A stretch of 64,000 nucleotides of DNA from Nostoc paludosum FACHB-159 (GTDB taxonomy: Bacteria > Cyanobacteriota > Cyanobacteriia > Cyanobacteriales > Nostocaceae): assembly GCF_014698835.1 (NCBI RefSeq), contig NZ_JACJTU010000039.1, positions 1 to 64,000 of the forward strand. Reading direction: 5' to 3'. Numbering within the stretch: position 1 is the first letter of the stretch; each line of letters starts with the position of its first letter. This document shows, piece after piece, positions 9,159 through 17,132 of the stretch. Under the pieces are notes generated by a model. That model ran no database searches. It saw nothing but the letters and a program-made list of their open reading frames with translations, and had not been told where the DNA came from. Made by a program: the position numbers and the translations under genes.

Positions 9159-9470
9159 ATGCTGTTGACTTCAACTGATGCCGGACAAATAGCTTTAGAG
9201 CTACTCATGGCAGATTGGAACATTTCAGAAGAAAATAGAGAGTGGTTTACAGTCTTTAACTCTCGGCTAATTGGTGAAAGTTGGTACATTGTAGAACTAG
9301 GTGTAGAAGGATTTCCCGATCGCTGGTTTATTCAAGTGTATGACAATGGAGTTTGCGATCCAAACTATACATTTATTTCACCGATTGATGGTTCTGAAGG
9401 ATTTACAGATTTCGTAAATCTACCGGATATTGTTGCTGAAGTTTTAGTTTGCGAACGCAATGCCCGGTAA
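9159..9470 (+). CDS. Small acidic protein of unknown function
   Basis: 103 aa, with a taaggag ribosome binding site overlapping the previous stop, which indicates tight coupling to the 88-aa gene. It is acidic and has several aromatic residues (SWYIVELGVEGFPDRWFIQVYDNG), suggesting a small alpha/beta fold. No domain recognised. A strong terminator follows at 9549. Confidence 0.65.
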   Translation: MLLTSTDAGQIALELLMADWNISEENREWFTVFNSRLIGESWYIVELGVEGFPDRWFIQVYDNGVCDPNYTFISPIDGSEGFTDFVNLPDIVAEVLVCERNAR

Positions 9471-9948
9471 AAAAATTAAAAATTAAAAATTAAAAATTAA
9501 GAATTCAGAATTCAGAATGGGCTACGCTAACAGAATTCAGAATTAATTAGAGGTGTACCAAACTAGGTATACCTCTTTTTGTATAAGGGACTTCCAAATA
9601 AAAAAATGTTCCAAAACTGACGTGAAAACTCTCTCTATTCCTCCTTTCTCTGTGTTCTCTGTAGTAGCCTGCGGCAAGCCGTTGACGCTCCTTCTGGTGC
9701 GTCCGCTGCGCGAACGTCGCTACCGCTTCGCTAATGCGTCTACGTTTATTTGGATAATTTATTTCTTGGAAGTCCCTAATATGCAGCAGTATTCATAAGT
9801 AAAACAAAGTTTCTATTTAAAACTGAAATAACTTTCTTTACTATTGCCTCTTGCCTATAAAATAAATTGCCATATTTAATATTTTATTTCAGTTAAATAA
9901 AGTAAATTGTCATATTTAATTGACAAGATTATGTTATATTAAATTAGA
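9471..9948. repeat. Repeat-rich gap
   Basis: About 9472-9500 is a tandem array of aaaaatt units, then agaattcagaattcag units to 9545. At 9662-9745 lies a palindrome-rich element of the cyanobacterial type (gcctgcggcaagcc, gcgtccgctgcgcgaacgtcgc, accgcttcgctaatgcg) that can form several short hairpins. At 9868-9922 two near-copies of aaattgycatatttaat occur about 49 bases apart, just before the GTG of the next gene. A reading frame through 9553-9798 is made of this repeat and was not called. Confidence 0.6.
9549..9580 (+). terminator. Rho-independent terminator
   Basis: Stem agaggtgtac / gtatacctct (10 pairs, one G-U) around an 8-base loop, followed by a run of T. It lies downstream of the 8387-9470 gene group and is the clearest simple terminator in this part of the window. 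Confidence 0.75.
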
Positions 9949-10314
9949 GTGACCGACGCTACAGAAATATCAGTTGAAATGATTGCTGAAGACATCTTAG
10001 CTAAAGAATTCACAAGAGTCGTCAACCACTACTATCCCAAAGCTGGAGAATTACTCGACGGGTGTTATGTAAAAGTCATCACCTGTTTTTGGGGACGACC
10101 TGCAAGACGCTTGCAATATATAGGAATTTATTGCTCTGATGAAATGATTTCCTATGTGCAAGCTCACAAAGAAATACTGCGAGAAGTAGCAGATAACATG
10201 GGTCTAGTGCAAGTAGTTTGCATCAATGCCAAGCGATTATTACGCGACCCAATGTCGAAGCTCAAAGAAAATAATCCACGCCTATGGTTGGAGTTGCAGT
10301 GGGTTGCTACTTAG
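9949..10314 (+). CDS. Small protein of unknown function
   Basis: 121 aa from a GTG at 9949 with only a weak binding site (ttagag); an in-frame ATG at 9979 is an alternative. The sequence has a mixed alpha/beta texture with two Cys near GCYVKVITCFWG, and the motif RLQYIGIYCSDEMI. No known family recognised. The upstream DNA has two copies of an AT-rich direct repeat, which could be an operator. It is followed after 137 bases by the luciferase-like gene. Confidence 0.6.
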   Translation: MTDATEISVEMIAEDILAKEFTRVVNHYYPKAGELLDGCYVKVITCFWGRPARRLQYIGIYCSDEMISYVQAHKEILREVADNMGLVQVVCINAKRLLRDPMSKLKENNPRLWLELQWVAT

Positions 10315-10451
10315 TAGTTTGTCAAGCCAGTTTGTCAAGCTAAAATTGGCGGTTTCAGGGTGAGTGGGAGAGTTTTAAATTGAGCAAAGTTGTCTTGACA
10401 GACTACTAAATAGCCAGCACGCACGGTGGGTAAAAAGTATCAACGCAAGTA

Positions 10452-11459
10452 ATGAAAACTGGAATTTTCTGCAATTACGAAAATCATCACCAAGATGCTC
10501 GTCGCGCCATTTTTGAGCAAGTAACGCTGATAAAACAGGCAGAAAGCTTAGGTTTTGAAGAAGCATGGGTAAGCGAACATCATTTTAGTGAATCCAATCT
10601 TAGCCCATCCATGTTAGTGTTAATGGCACACTTGGCGGGATTGACTTCAACTATCAAATTAGGTACAGCGGCGGTGTTATTGCCATTTCATAACCCAATT
10701 CGGGTAGCAGAGGACATCGCCACTTTGGATAACTTGTGCAATGGACGATTATTATTTGGAGTTGCCAAAGGAGGGCCTTTCCCTCAACAAAACAAGCATT
10801 TTGCAACGCCAATGAATGAATCGCGTCCGAAAATGTTAGAGTCGATGGCATTGATTGAGAAGCTTTTATATGAAACTAACGTATCATTTAATGGGCAATA
10901 TTATCAATGCGATCGCCTAACAATTTACCCCAAACCATTGCAACAAAAAATTCCCGTCTATGTTGCCACTGGTGGTGATGATGGTATCGAGTTTGCCGCC
11001 AAACATTCCTTCAGTTTAATGGGTGGCCCGCCGTTCTCCCTACAGAGATTGAAAAGTACCATTGCCAAATATCAAGCGTTAAATGCTAGTGGTACAGAAA
11101 ACTTTGTGCTGGCACGCTTCTTTTATGTTGGCAAAACTAACGATGAGGCAGTGAGTGAAGCGTTACCTTTCATTCGCAAATTCAGCCAAAAAATGAAAGC
11201 TAATTCGACCGAAGTAATGCAAAATAGTGCGAATCCCAACCAAAAACCATTCGACCGCACAAATATTTGTTTCGATGAAGACTATTTGATTGAAAACTCA
11301 ATTATCGGTGATGTGGAGACTTGTCGAGACAAAATCAAAAAATTTCAGGACGAATTAAACTTAGGTACGTTAGCACTCAAACCCTCATCTTTAGATGTGC
11401 AAAAAAACCTGGAGAGTTTGACGCGCTACAACCAAGAGGTGCGAAATTATGTCTTCTAA
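10452..11459 (+). CDS. Luciferase-like (LLM-class) flavin-dependent oxidoreductase
   Basis: 335 aa, in the normal range for the bacterial-luciferase-like monooxygenase superfamily, which uses FMN or F420. Family signatures are visible: AESLGFEEAWVSEHHF near the N-terminus, TIKLGTAAVLLPFHNPIRVAEDIATLD, and NGRLLFGVAKGG. The substrate cannot be predicted. Its last 11 bases overlap the start of the gene at 11449, which implies translational coupling. That partner has a paralogue beside hupW, so the pair may belong to redox functions linked to the hup/nif region. Confidence 0.88.
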   Translation: MKTGIFCNYENHHQDARRAIFEQVTLIKQAESLGFEEAWVSEHHFSESNLSPSMLVLMAHLAGLTSTIKLGTAAVLLPFHNPIRVAEDIATLDNLCNGRLLFGVAKGGPFPQQNKHFATPMNESRPKMLESMALIEKLLYETNVSFNGQYYQCDRLTIYPKPLQQKIPVYVATGGDDGIEFAAKHSFSLMGGPPFSLQRLKSTIAKYQALNASGTENFVLARFFYVGKTNDEAVSEALPFIRKFSQKMKANSTEVMQNSANPNQKPFDRTNICFDEDYLIENSIIGDVETCRDKIKKFQDELNLGTLALKPSSLDVQKNLESLTRYNQEVRNYVF

Positions 11460-11823
11460 ATTATACCTGCTACCTCCCGATGATTTACCTCCAACTGAGG
11501 TAACAAGAGAGGATGGAATGTTGCAGATGGAGTTAGAACAGTCTACAGGCAGATGCTTTTTTTTAGCCTGCGATCGCATTACGCGAGTACTGTTATCTAA
11601 TTGTCAGTGGTATTTGACAACAAATGCCAACATTCTCACATTAATTATTGATTGCCCCGACATAGTATCTTACTGGCATATTGTTAGCAATATTCCCCAG
11701 TTAGGTAATCGCTTAGAGAGATTTTCTACTAACGCCAAAATTCGCGTCTATCCACCATTTGGTAAAGGAATGCCCTTTGAAATTGGCGTTCATGAAATCT
11801 CAGCTTATCGAGATTGGCTTTAG
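11449..11823 (+). CDS. Small protein, paralogue of the gene at 33141
   Basis: 124 aa. It aligns clearly with the 125-aa product at 33141-33518 (minus strand). Shared stretches include LLSNCQWYLTTNA against LLSNCRWYVTTHA, NAKIRVYPPFGKGMPFEIGVHEISAYRD against SAKIRVCPPEGQGVPFEMRVDELSVYRD, and CDRITRVLLSNC against CDRAIQNLLSNC. Conserved Cys, Trp and Pro positions suggest one compact fold. No known domain is recognised. It overlaps the luciferase-like gene by 11 bases and is followed by a strong hairpin. The two copies bracket the hyp-hup region. Confidence 0.75.
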   Translation: MSSKLYLLPPDDLPPTEVTREDGMLQMELEQSTGRCFFLACDRITRVLLSNCQWYLTTNANILTLIIDCPDIVSYWHIVSNIPQLGNRLERFSTNAKIRVYPPFGKGMPFEIGVHEISAYRDWL

Positions 11824-11846
11824 GTCGATAAACATCATATTGTCTC

Positions 11847-11878
11847 ACACTCTGTACTTTTAGAGTACAGGGTGTTTT
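11847..11878 (+). terminator. Hairpin terminator
   Basis: Twelve-pair stem (acactctgtact against agtacagggtgt, with one G-U) and a short loop, followed by ttttc. It lies 24 bases after the stop at 11823 and probably ends the LLM transcript. Confidence 0.75.
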
Positions 11879-11965
11879 CATTTGGAAAGAATTATTTATT
11901 TTGATATTTTAGCTTTTTCAAGTTATAAAATTTCTTTGTGCCTCTACTTTCTTTATATCTAGCTT

Positions 11966-12814
11966 ATGTCCAAACCTGCTGATGTCAGCACTAAACGCTT
12001 AATTAGTCTTGCACCCGAGAATTGGGTGAAATGGGTAACACAAATTCCCGACGTTATCGTAGGTGAAATTCTCAACTCAGAATTTCAATGGCTGAGTAGG
12101 CAAAGTGATGTACTCATCCGCGTTGAAAATCCTCAGTACGGAAAGTTTCTTGTTATTAATGAATTACAACTGCGCTATAAACCCGAAATGCCACGACGAA
12201 TGCGTGCTTATGCAGCACTGGCTGAAGAAAAATATAATTTACTTACCTATCCAGTATTAATTAACATTCTCAAAGGAACTAACACAGAAATACCTACAAC
12301 GTATACATCAAATGTGGCAGGTTTAAAAGCAACTCAAGATTATCGAGTAATTAACCTCTGGGAAGTTGATGTAAATACTGTATTCGAGACACCATTACCA
12401 TCCTTACTTCCCTTTGTACCCATCCTCAAAGGTGGCGAAAACGAAGTTATAATTCGAGAAGCCTTGCAAGTTCTACGTGCAGACGAACAATTAAATCAAC
12501 TGGAAACAGTTTTGGCCTTTTTTGCTACGTTTGTAATAGAGAGTGCCCTAGTACAAGAAATTATGAGGTGGGATATGACTGTATTGCGTGAGTCGCCTTG
12601 GTATCAAGAAATTTTACGTGAAGGAGAAGCACGGGGACGACGAGAGGAATTATATTCAGGTATTGAATTAGCACTGGAAATTAAATTTGGCACTCCTGGC
12701 TTAGATTTAATGCCAATGATTTACCAAATTACAGATTTACAGCGATTAAAAGAGATTCAGCAGGCTATTAAAATGCTGAATACAGTTGAAGAATTACAGC
12801 GAATTTGTGAGTAA
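11966..12814 (+). CDS. Rpn/PD-(D/E)XK-type nuclease-like protein
   Basis: 282 aa. Arrangement typical of the large cyanobacterial Rpn-like family (recombination-promoting nuclease, related to PD-(D/E)XK enzymes): SDVLIRVENPQ followed by FLVINELQLRYKPEMPRRMRAY gives a plausible Asp...Glu-x-Gln active site. The helical C-terminus has REGEARGRREELYSG, like the charged repeats in these proteins. Families of this kind are numerous and mobile in cyanobacteria. It converges on hypB. A related but more distant protein lies at 24103. Confidence 0.6.
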   Translation: MSKPADVSTKRLISLAPENWVKWVTQIPDVIVGEILNSEFQWLSRQSDVLIRVENPQYGKFLVINELQLRYKPEMPRRMRAYAALAEEKYNLLTYPVLINILKGTNTEIPTTYTSNVAGLKATQDYRVINLWEVDVNTVFETPLPSLLPFVPILKGGENEVIIREALQVLRADEQLNQLETVLAFFATFVIESALVQEIMRWDMTVLRESPWYQEILREGEARGRREELYSGIELALEIKFGTPGLDLMPMIYQITDLQRLKEIQQAIKMLNTVEELQRICE

Positions 12815-12877
12815 TTTCTTAGTTGAAAAGGCTGGCGGCTATTTTTATAATTTCACACAAAGTGGGTATTATTCCGT

Positions 12878-13732
12878 TCACGCCGTAATTACTGCTGACA
12901 TATTTGTTATCTTTTCAGTTAGCCATTTATACCAATTATCTAACCCCACCCCAGTAGTTGCAGAAACTTGAAAAATCTGCATTTTGGGATTAATTTGCTT
13001 TGCGTATTCTATGCACTTTTGCACATCAAATTGCACGTAAGGCAGCAAATCAATTTTAGTCAGAATCATGATGTCACTAGCACGGAACATGTGAGGGTAT
13101 TTTATCGGCTTATCTTCGCCTTCCGTGACAGAGAGAATTACTACTTTAGAAAGTTCTCCTAAATCAAATAAAGCTGGACAAACTAAATTTCCCACATTTT
13201 CAATCATGACAACTGAATTCAAAGGGGGGTTTAGTTGCTGTAAACCCCTGTCTATCATTGATGCATCTAAATGACAACCTGTTCCGGTATTGATTTGGAT
13301 GACTTTACAACCTGTTTCTTGAATTTTTTTAGCATCATTAGTAGTTTCTTGGTCGCCTTCGATGACGCTAATAGATACTTGATGTTTTAAATCATTGATA
13401 GTGCGAGTTAAAAGAGTTGTTTTTCCAGCGCCAGGAGAACTCATTAAATTTAAAGCGAGGATATTTCGACCTTTAAACCATCCGCGGTTTTGGGCTGCTA
13501 TTAAATTATTTTTTGCTAATATATCTTGTTCTAAAGATATAGTTGTGCCATGTATTTTGGCATGAACTTGAGATGGTTCTGTGTGAGTATCGTGACTGTG
13601 GGAATGAGTAATCACAGTGCCATCAGCTAAAGTATGACTGTGAGTATGTTGATGATTATGTTCAGCTTCACTTATTTCTAGATTAGTAATTTTGGTTTCG
13701 CCTTCATCAGAACAACCGCAGGTTACACACAT
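12878..13732 (-). CDS. hypB: Hydrogenase nickel-insertion GTPase HypB
   Basis: 284 aa. N-terminal metal-binding part: CVTCGCSDEG, then a His-rich segment (residues 25-51) that can store or carry Ni. The GTPase domain has the P-loop SSPGAGKTTLL at about 98-108, EGDQETTNDA, ENVGNLVCPA and the NKxD-type TKIDLLPY. HypB works with HypA to load Ni into the hydrogenase large subunit. It is the last gene of the hyp operon. Its start overlaps the hypA stop by 10 bases and has a gagga binding site inside hypA. Confidence 0.97.
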   Translation of the reverse strand: MCVTCGCSDEGETKITNLEISEAEHNHQHTHSHTLADGTVITHSHSHDTHTEPSQVHAKIHGTTISLEQDILAKNNLIAAQNRGWFKGRNILALNLMSSPGAGKTTLLTRTINDLKHQVSISVIEGDQETTNDAKKIQETGCKVIQINTGTGCHLDASMIDRGLQQLNPPLNSVVMIENVGNLVCPALFDLGELSKVVILSVTEGEDKPIKYPHMFRASDIMILTKIDLLPYVQFDVQKCIEYAKQINPKMQIFQVSATTGVGLDNWYKWLTEKITNMSAVITA

Positions 13733-14064
13733 AATTCCTCTATTTCAATTTCTTTAATTTTGAGTTCTTCACCAGATATTAAATCTAATTTCACGTTACC
13801 GCAGTTACAGATACCAAATGGTTTATCTAGATAAATTTCTGCACCGCATTGCTGACATCGCGCCAAACCAGGAATTTCCAAAATTTCTAATGTCGCCCCT
13901 TCTAAAACTGTACCTTGAGTGCAAATATCAAAACAAAATCGGATGGCATCGGGCATAATAGCAGAAAGTTCGCCAATTTCTAAGGAAACTCGTTGTACTT
14001 TTGCACCTTTGGCGTGTTCAGCTACAATTGCTACGATATTTTGGGTAATTCCTAATTCATGCAT
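13723..14064 (-). CDS. hypA: Hydrogenase nickel-insertion protein HypA
   Basis: 113 aa from the ATG at 14064, which gives the conserved Ni-binding N-terminus MHEL. The zinc site is CQQC near residue 73 and a second pair CNC (Cys-x-Cys instead of the more usual Cys-x2-Cys). This appears intact and not a frameshift. HypA passes Ni to the large-subunit precursor together with HypB. It lies 20 bases after hypE and overlaps hypB. An upstream in-frame start at 14091 would add nine unconserved residues before the MHEL motif and was rejected. Confidence 0.95.
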   Translation of the reverse strand: MHELGITQNIVAIVAEHAKGAKVQRVSLEIGELSAIMPDAIRFCFDICTQGTVLEGATLEILEIPGLARCQQCGAEIYLDKPFGICNCGNVKLDLISGEELKIKEIEIEELCV

Positions 14065-14084
14065 ATAAAAAAGTATCTTAAATA

Positions 14085-15131
14085 TTAACAAATTCGTGGC
14101 AATTGGTCGCCTACTAACATATCAACAATACGTTCAGCACCGAAAATTGTTTTTAACAAAACTATACCTGGAGGTGAGGTAATAACTTCACCAATAATAC
14201 AAGCATCTTTTCCTGCTGGGTGCGATTTCATCGCTGATAAAATAGATTCAGCATACCCTCTTTTCGCCACTACAACTAACTTACCTTCGTTAGCTAAATA
14301 AAACGGATCTAAACCCAAAATTTCGCAAAAGCCTTTCACTTCTTCACGCACTGGGATAGATTCTTCGTAGAGGCGAATTCCCACATGGGAGGTAACAGCA
14401 AATTCATTTAAAACAGTCGCTAAACCTCCGCGTGTTGCATCCCGCATTGCATGAACTTGGGGACATACATTGAGGATAGTTTGTACTAAATCATGCAAGG
14501 GCTGACAGTCACTTTCAATATTAGTTTCTAAAGCTAGTTCTCCACGGGCAATTAAAATTGCTGCCCCATGATTGCCTAATTCACCATTAATAATTACAAC
14601 ATCCCCAGATTGAATATTTTGGGCAGAAATATTAATTCCTTGTGGAATGATACCAATACCAGCAGTATTAATAAATAGTTTATCAGCAGCACCGCGATGT
14701 ACAACTTTTGTGTCGCCGGTGACAATTTGAACGCCAGCTTTTGTGGCGGCCGCTTTCATACTGGTTGCAACGCGTCGCAATGTTTCTACTGGTAATCCTT
14801 CTTCTAAAATAACGCTACAAGTTAGATATAAAGGTTTAGCGCCACTGACGGCTAAATCATTAACTGTGCCGTTAATGGCTAATTCTCCAATATCGCTACC
14901 GGGAAAAAATAAAGGATCTACAGTATATGAATCTGTGGTAAAAGCGAGTCTGTCTCCTTGTTGTAAAAGTGGGGTTAAGTTAAAGGTTGCTTGGTCTTCT
15001 AATTGGGAGAGAATTGGGTTATCAAAAGTATTAACAAAGATGTCGTCAATTAAATCGCGCATGGCTTTACCACCGCTACCATGTGCGAGGGTGATGTGAG
15101 TGTCTTGGATTTTATGGCGACGGAAGTGCAT
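14085..15131 (-). CDS. hypE: Hydrogenase expression/formation protein HypE
   Basis: 348 aa. A PurM/AIR-synthase-like ATP-dependent dehydratase. The N-terminus has LAHGSGGKAMRDLI and DSYTVDPLFFPGSDIG. The C-terminus ends exactly in PRIC, whose Cys receives the carbamoyl group from HypF; it is dehydrated to thiocyanate for the CN ligands of the NiFe site. Full length. It follows the small tautomerase gene and precedes hypA. Confidence 0.97.
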   Translation of the reverse strand: MHFRRHKIQDTHITLAHGSGGKAMRDLIDDIFVNTFDNPILSQLEDQATFNLTPLLQQGDRLAFTTDSYTVDPLFFPGSDIGELAINGTVNDLAVSGAKPLYLTCSVILEEGLPVETLRRVATSMKAAATKAGVQIVTGDTKVVHRGAADKLFINTAGIGIIPQGINISAQNIQSGDVVIINGELGNHGAAILIARGELALETNIESDCQPLHDLVQTILNVCPQVHAMRDATRGGLATVLNEFAVTSHVGIRLYEESIPVREEVKGFCEILGLDPFYLANEGKLVVVAKRGYAESILSAMKSHPAGKDACIIGEVITSPPGIVLLKTIFGAERIVDMLVGDQLPRIC

Positions 15132-15200
15132 TATTGTAGGTGTTTTTTAAGGGGGATATCACGCAGAAGCGCAGAGGCGCAAAGAGGGAATTGAGAAGTT

Positions 15201-15416
15201 TTATCTGCCTTTTTCTTCGTGTCTGCCACTATGTTTATCAGAATGTAGTTGACCTCCGACTGCCCAATTTTCGCGTTCAAATTCATCGATGTGAATGGTT
15301 ATCCATTCTGGTTTAGAGTTTAAGGTGGCGACAAGGGCATCGGTGATTGCTTTAACTAGTTGGCGCTTTTTTTCGATGGAGTGTCCTTTGGCAATTTGGA
15401 CTGTAATAAATGGCAT
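15201..15416 (-). CDS. 4-oxalocrotonate tautomerase-family protein in the hyp operon
   Basis: 71 aa from ATG 15416, which puts Pro at position 2 (MPFITVQIAKGHS), the catalytic N-terminal proline once Met is removed. The core matches the 4-OT family (KKRQLVKAITDAL, EWITIHIDEFERENWAVGG). The C-terminal tail is longer than classic 4-OT and rich in His and Lys (HSDKHSGRHEEKG). It sits between hypD and hypE on the same strand, as in other Nostoc hyp operons. A role in hydrogenase maturation is inferred only from this position. Confidence 0.9.
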   Translation of the reverse strand: MPFITVQIAKGHSIEKKRQLVKAITDALVATLNSKPEWITIHIDEFERENWAVGGQLHSDKHSGRHEEKGR

Positions 15417-15447
15417 GGAAGTTACTCTCAAATAGTATAGTTTGGGG

Positions 15448-16632
15448 CTAGTCTAAAGAGAAACCACAGGCAGGTAGGGGTTCTTGGGTGATGGTTGCTT
15501 TTGGTTTTTCAGCTATTGTTTTTTTAGCCATTGTAGAGAGGCGTCCATATTTGTAATAGGCTGCACAAGCACCTTCAGAAGATACCATACAAGTGCCAAT
15601 TGGTGTTTCCGGTGTACAAGCTGTACCAAATACTTTGCATTCCCAAGGTTTTAATACTCCTTTGAGAATTTCTCCACATTTACAAGCTTTATGGTCAGCT
15701 ACTTTGAGATTAGGAATGGTAAATTTAAGTTCGGCATCAAATTGAGCGTATTCAGGTTGAATTTTTAATCCTGAACAGGGAATATCGCCCAAACCGCGCC
15801 AATCAAAAGTATCTCGTACAGCAAACACTTTATTGATGGCTTCTAATGCTACTTTATTTCCAGCTTTTTGAACAATTCGATTATATTGATTCTCAACTTC
15901 GCAACGATTTTCTACTAGTTGTTGCAAAAGCATCCAAATTGATTGAAGAATATCTAAAGGTTCAAATCCTGAAACGACAATTGGTTTATTATATTGTTGG
16001 GAAATAAATTCATAAGGGTCAGTGCCAATTACCATGCTGACATGGCCAGGCCCGACAAATCCATCAAGTTGCAAATCGGGATTATCTAATAGTGCTTTGA
16101 GGGCGGGAATTACAAGGACATGGTTGCAAAACATACTGAAGTTAGGAATTTCTTCAGCTGCGGCTTGCAGAATGGTGAAGGCGGTGCTGGGGGCTGTGGT
16201 TTCAAAACCTAAGGCGAAGAAAACTACTTCTTTGTCGGGGTTATGCTTGGCAATTTGCAAGCTATCTAGAGGAGAGTACACCATACGGATGTCTGCGCCT
16301 TGCGCCCTGGCTTGCAGTAAACTGGTTTTAGAACCAGGAACTCGCATAGCGTCGCCAAATGTGGTAAAGATGACGTTAGGATTTTGAGAGATAGCGATCG
16401 CATCATCTAATCTCCCTTTTGGCATAACGCATACTGGACAACCAGGCCCGTGAATTAATTCAATGCGATCGGGTAAAATTTCTTCAATACCATATTTAAA
16501 TATAGAGTGAGTATGCCCGCCACATACCTCCATAATTTTGAGAGGTTTTTCTATTTCCTCGCACAATTTTGCAATTTCCCGACGTAAAGCTTCAGCCTTT
16601 TCTCTTTCGCGGAATTCATCAACGTATTTCAT
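15448..16632 (-). CDS. hypD: Hydrogenase formation protein HypD
   Basis: 394 aa from ATG 16632 (MKYVDEF). A longer frame to 16833 is translated repeat. HypD is the iron-sulfur scaffold on which Fe(CN)2CO is assembled with HypC. Visible motifs are MEVCGGHTHSIFKYG, LIHGPGCPVCVMP, FALGFETTAPST and GFVGPGHVSMVIG. The C-terminal Cys cluster (CKCGEI, ECKVFGTACTPE, CMVSSEGACAAYYKYG) binds the 4Fe-4S centre. Upstream, a repeat-filled 197-base gap separates it from hypC. Confidence 0.97.
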   Translation of the reverse strand: MKYVDEFREREKAEALRREIAKLCEEIEKPLKIMEVCGGHTHSIFKYGIEEILPDRIELIHGPGCPVCVMPKGRLDDAIAISQNPNVIFTTFGDAMRVPGSKTSLLQARAQGADIRMVYSPLDSLQIAKHNPDKEVVFFALGFETTAPSTAFTILQAAAEEIPNFSMFCNHVLVIPALKALLDNPDLQLDGFVGPGHVSMVIGTDPYEFISQQYNKPIVVSGFEPLDILQSIWMLLQQLVENRCEVENQYNRIVQKAGNKVALEAINKVFAVRDTFDWRGLGDIPCSGLKIQPEYAQFDAELKFTIPNLKVADHKACKCGEILKGVLKPWECKVFGTACTPETPIGTCMVSSEGACAAYYKYGRLSTMAKKTIAEKPKATITQEPLPACGFSLD

Positions 16633-16829
16633 AAGAATAGAACCATAGTTTTTTGAAACGAACCACAAAGGAAGCAAAAGACTGATTAGACTTATTGTCA
16701 AAATTCTCTCTTTACCTCTCTGCGCCTCTGCGCTACACCACTTGCTTCTCCTGTCGGAGACGCTGCGCGAACAAGTCGGGAAACCCGCCCAACGCAGTGG
16801 CGCCTCTGCGTGAAAAAAATTCTCTCCCT
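16633..16829. repeat. Repeat-filled hypC-hypD gap
   Basis: Contains two inverted copies of the tctgcgcctctgcg repeat, separated by a palindromic element (gtcggagacgctgcgcgaac, then cgggaaacccg). The element lies inside the hyp transcript, so if the operon is polycistronic it is transcribed as structured RNA. Confidence 0.6.
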
Positions 16830-17090
16830 TCAATTACTAATCTCCACTTGCGCTGCTGCTAATTCTTGCAACAACTCTAATGTTTCTGCTGCTTCTTCCT
16901 CATTAATTCGATTCATCGCAAAGCCAACATGCACTAACACCCAATCTCCAACACAAGCTTCAGGCGGATGTTCTTCGTCAACGATGCAAGCAATATTTAC
17001 TTGACGCTTAACACCACCAACATTAACAATAGCTAACTTATGATTAACATTGGTAATTTCAATAATTTGACCAGGAATTCCTAAACACAT
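16830..17090 (-). CDS. hypC: Hydrogenase assembly chaperone HypC
   Basis: 86 aa. Begins MCLGIPGQIIEI, whose N-terminal Cys (after Met removal) binds the Fe(CN)2CO unit and contacts HypD and the large-subunit precursor. The rest is the OB-like HypC/HupF fold (VNVGGVKRQVNIACI, VGDWVLVHVGFAMNRI). Normal length. It follows hypF by 42 bases on the same strand. Confidence 0.97.
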   Translation of the reverse strand: MCLGIPGQIIEITNVNHKLAIVNVGGVKRQVNIACIVDEEHPPEACVGDWVLVHVGFAMNRINEEEAAETLELLQELAAAQVEISN

Positions 17091-17132
17091 TTTTATCTTC
17101 TTTGCGCCTTTGCGCCTTTGCGTGAATTAAAT

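Noticed and set aside
9553..9798. 81-codon open frame on plus
   Set aside because: It runs through a dispersed palindromic repeat and lacks a binding site or protein-like pattern.
16633..16833. N-terminal extension of HypD
   Set aside because: The extra 67 codons translate repeat DNA; family alignment begins at ATG 16632.
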